16,159 nucleotides of DNA, taken from NCBI GenBank assembly GCA_004297235.1, contig SCUR01000249.1:1-16159 (forward strand), in the 5' to 3' direction. This document shows positions 14,746 through 16,159 of the stretch, in pieces. The position numbers and the translations under genes were made by a program. The notes beneath the pieces are model-generated. The model saw only the letters and a program-made list of their open reading frames with translations, made no database searches and was not told the origin of the DNA. Origin of the DNA: Candidatus Manganitrophaceae bacterium (GTDB lineage Bacteria; Nitrospirota; Nitrospiria; SBBL01; Manganitrophaceae). Position 1 is the first letter of the stretch; the number at the start of each line of letters is the position of its first letter.

Positions 14746-16159
14746 TCATCCCACAGGTTGGAATCGTATCTTTCTCTTTTGCGCCGTCCCAGCACCGCTC
14801 AGAATCCGCTGAGCTTTTTGCATGACGGCAATCAACTCCTCCGTCTTCTCAATCAGGTTCCCAATTCGCTTTTGGGTGAACCCGCTTGAATTAAAATCCG
14901 TCAGATACCTCTGATACCGCGCTTGCATCTCCATTAAATCGAGCGCGGATAGCGCCTCATTCTTCCCCCTGACTTTCACCGCATCCTGCTCGGCCAATGT
15001 GAGCAGAAGCCGCGACAGCTCCGCCGCCAGAGCGTTTCCTGAATGAAGCAGCGGAAGAATCCTCTGTTTTTCCGGCAGGGCCCCCTCGATCAGACCCCGC
15101 CGCCAGGGCTCTCCCAGGGCGGAGGTGAATTCGGCATTGGCAGCTCGACCGATCGCATTGAACTGCGTTACATGGGCCGTAAGAAGAAGCCGCCTTCCCC
15201 GGATCTTGCCGAGGATCTCCTTTTGCTCCGCCTCCGGGAATGCTTCCAGGATTTCAGAGATCTCCTTTTCCTTTAGTAGATACATCGAGAGCGGATACAG
15301 CGCTTGTTTTAGAACCGGGTGTGCGGCATCGAAAGAGACCCCGTTGAAGGGGCCATGCCGCTCTGTGATCTCGCGCAGGGCCAGAGCCGGGTAGATGGCA
15401 GAGAGAATATAAAACCGGGAGAAGAAGCGATCGGAAACCGAGAGAATCACATGGAAGGCCTTCTTCACTTCCACCGCCACGTCGGAGGCTACAGGCGTAT
15501 TTTTTCTCTTCTTCGCAAAGATTTCCCGGAGCGGGTTGCTGCGAAGTGTTTTCTCAATCTCCTTTCGGACCGGAATATTCCATCGCTCCGAAAGTTCAAC
15601 CATCCATCGGTTCAGATCCTCGAACGTCCCGATCTGATGAAACCGCTTATTGTTGACCTCTTCGATCCACTTTTCATACCGGCTCGCCTCCTCGCTGTCA
15701 TACCGCTGCTTTGCGGAGGTCCGCTTCGCCCCCAAATGGGCCCGTAAGCCGTCTTTGATTCGGCCGAAGATCCGAAGCAGGTTTGCGGATTGCATCATCC
15801 GCATGGAAGGGCCCAGCAGCTGGCGATCGAGACTCTTCCATCGTGAGGAAGAAAGACACAAATCGACAAAGGAGGGGAGTTGCTCCTGGTGAACCTGGAT
15901 GATCCCGCACTCTGAAAAAGCGCTCTGTTTTCCGTTGGCCTCTCTTGCGGAGAGGAAGACATTGATCGAGATAAAACACTCCGCCCTGATCTGTCTCTTC
16001 TCCGTGATGTTCTCCCCATCGAACACGTAGGCCGGCATCGAGACGGGGACTAACCCGGCGTCGTTTTGAGAGAACGGCTGGCCGGTGATCGCCAGGATCA
16101 TCATCGGGTGGCTGATGTGCCCCGACGCATGGCGGACTCGCTTGAAGTTGCGGGATCGC
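14746..16159 (-). CDS. Large hypothetical protein, 5' end outside the window
   Basis: The frame is open to the right edge, with no stop upstream of the first in-window ATG (16104), and that ATG has no ribosome site, so the gene most likely starts outside the window. About 470 residues are visible. They are not recognised: an N-terminal beta-rich part (MMILAITGQPFSQN, AYVFDGENIT), then mostly helical and charged sequence, with a basic C-terminus (TAQKRKIRFQPVG). No catalytic motif, transmembrane segment or cysteine cluster stands out. It is the gene before the GHKL ATPase with only 45 bases between, so the two are probably co-transcribed and may act together. Confidence 0.75.
   Translation of the reverse strand, partial: RSRNFKRVRHASGHISHPMMILAITGQPFSQNDAGLVPVSMPAYVFDGENITEKRQIRAECFISINVFLSAREANGKQSAFSECGIIQVHQEQLPSFVDLCLSSSRWKSLDRQLLGPSMRMMQSANLLRIFGRIKDGLRAHLGAKRTSAKQRYDSEEASRYEKWIEEVNNKRFHQIGTFEDLNRWMVELSERWNIPVRKEIEKTLRSNPLREIFAKKRKNTPVASDVAVEVKKAFHVILSVSDRFFSRFYILSAIYPALALREITERHGPFNGVSFDAAHPVLKQALYPLSMYLLKEKEISEILEAFPEAEQKEILGKIRGRRLLLTAHVTQFNAIGRAANAEFTSALGEPWRRGLIEGALPEKQRILPLLHSGNALAAELSRLLLTLAEQDAVKVRGKNEALSALDLMEMQARYQRYLTDFNSSGFTQKRIGNLIEKTEELIAVMQKAQRILSGAGTAQKRKIRFQPVG

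Noticed and set aside
1..16159. tRNA, rRNA, CRISPR arrays, insertion sequences and attachment sites
   Set aside because: I looked for cloverleaf arms, regular direct repeats with spacers, transposase motifs and terminal inverted repeats and saw none; a covariance-model search was not possible.

Overview
The window is 16.2 kb with every supported gene on the minus strand, read from right to left. Most genes are joined by ATGA-type or longer overlaps, and no non-coding gap exceeds about 120 bases. Base composition is moderate (about 55% GC by eye). Small cysteine-rich hypothetical proteins and a ParB/ThiF cassette point to a bacterial plasmid or integrative element. I cannot name the host from the sequence. 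GATC tetranucleotides are strikingly frequent, which may be a host signature.

Right end (16159 to about 10.7 kb): a long unrecognised protein that enters from outside the window is followed by a GHKL (Hsp90/MutL-type) ATPase. A strong hairpin terminator at 12988-13029 then separates this pair from a cysteine-rich protein, two small hypothetical proteins and a 63-residue ORF. That ORF overlaps the start of parB by ATGA.

Centre and left (10.7 to 2.2 kb): this is a PRTRC cassette (ParB-Related, ThiF-Related Cassette). In transcription order it reads ParB, eight small accessory genes, protein E, protein C, protein F, protein B, protein A and ThiF. Protein C is a prokaryotic ubiquitin-like protein, ThiF an E1-like adenylating enzyme, protein B an E2-like protein with a recognisable active-site-type motif (NV then VCL), and protein A a JAMM metallopeptidase. 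Together they would make a full conjugation and deconjugation set tied to a ParB-type DNA-binding protein. No ParA and no PRTRC protein D is visible. One accessory gene (7776-7998) encodes a histone-fold protein, but its N-terminal helix and the rest lie in different frames, so it needs a one-base shift at a run of four G.

Left end: after a second terminator hairpin (2146-2183), a large SNF2-like helicase runs off the left edge.

My reading is a DNA-maintenance module of a mobile element. It would combine ParB, a histone-like DNA binder, a translocase, a GHKL ATPase and a ubiquitin-like modification pathway. The family assignments are well supported by motifs; how they work together is inference.
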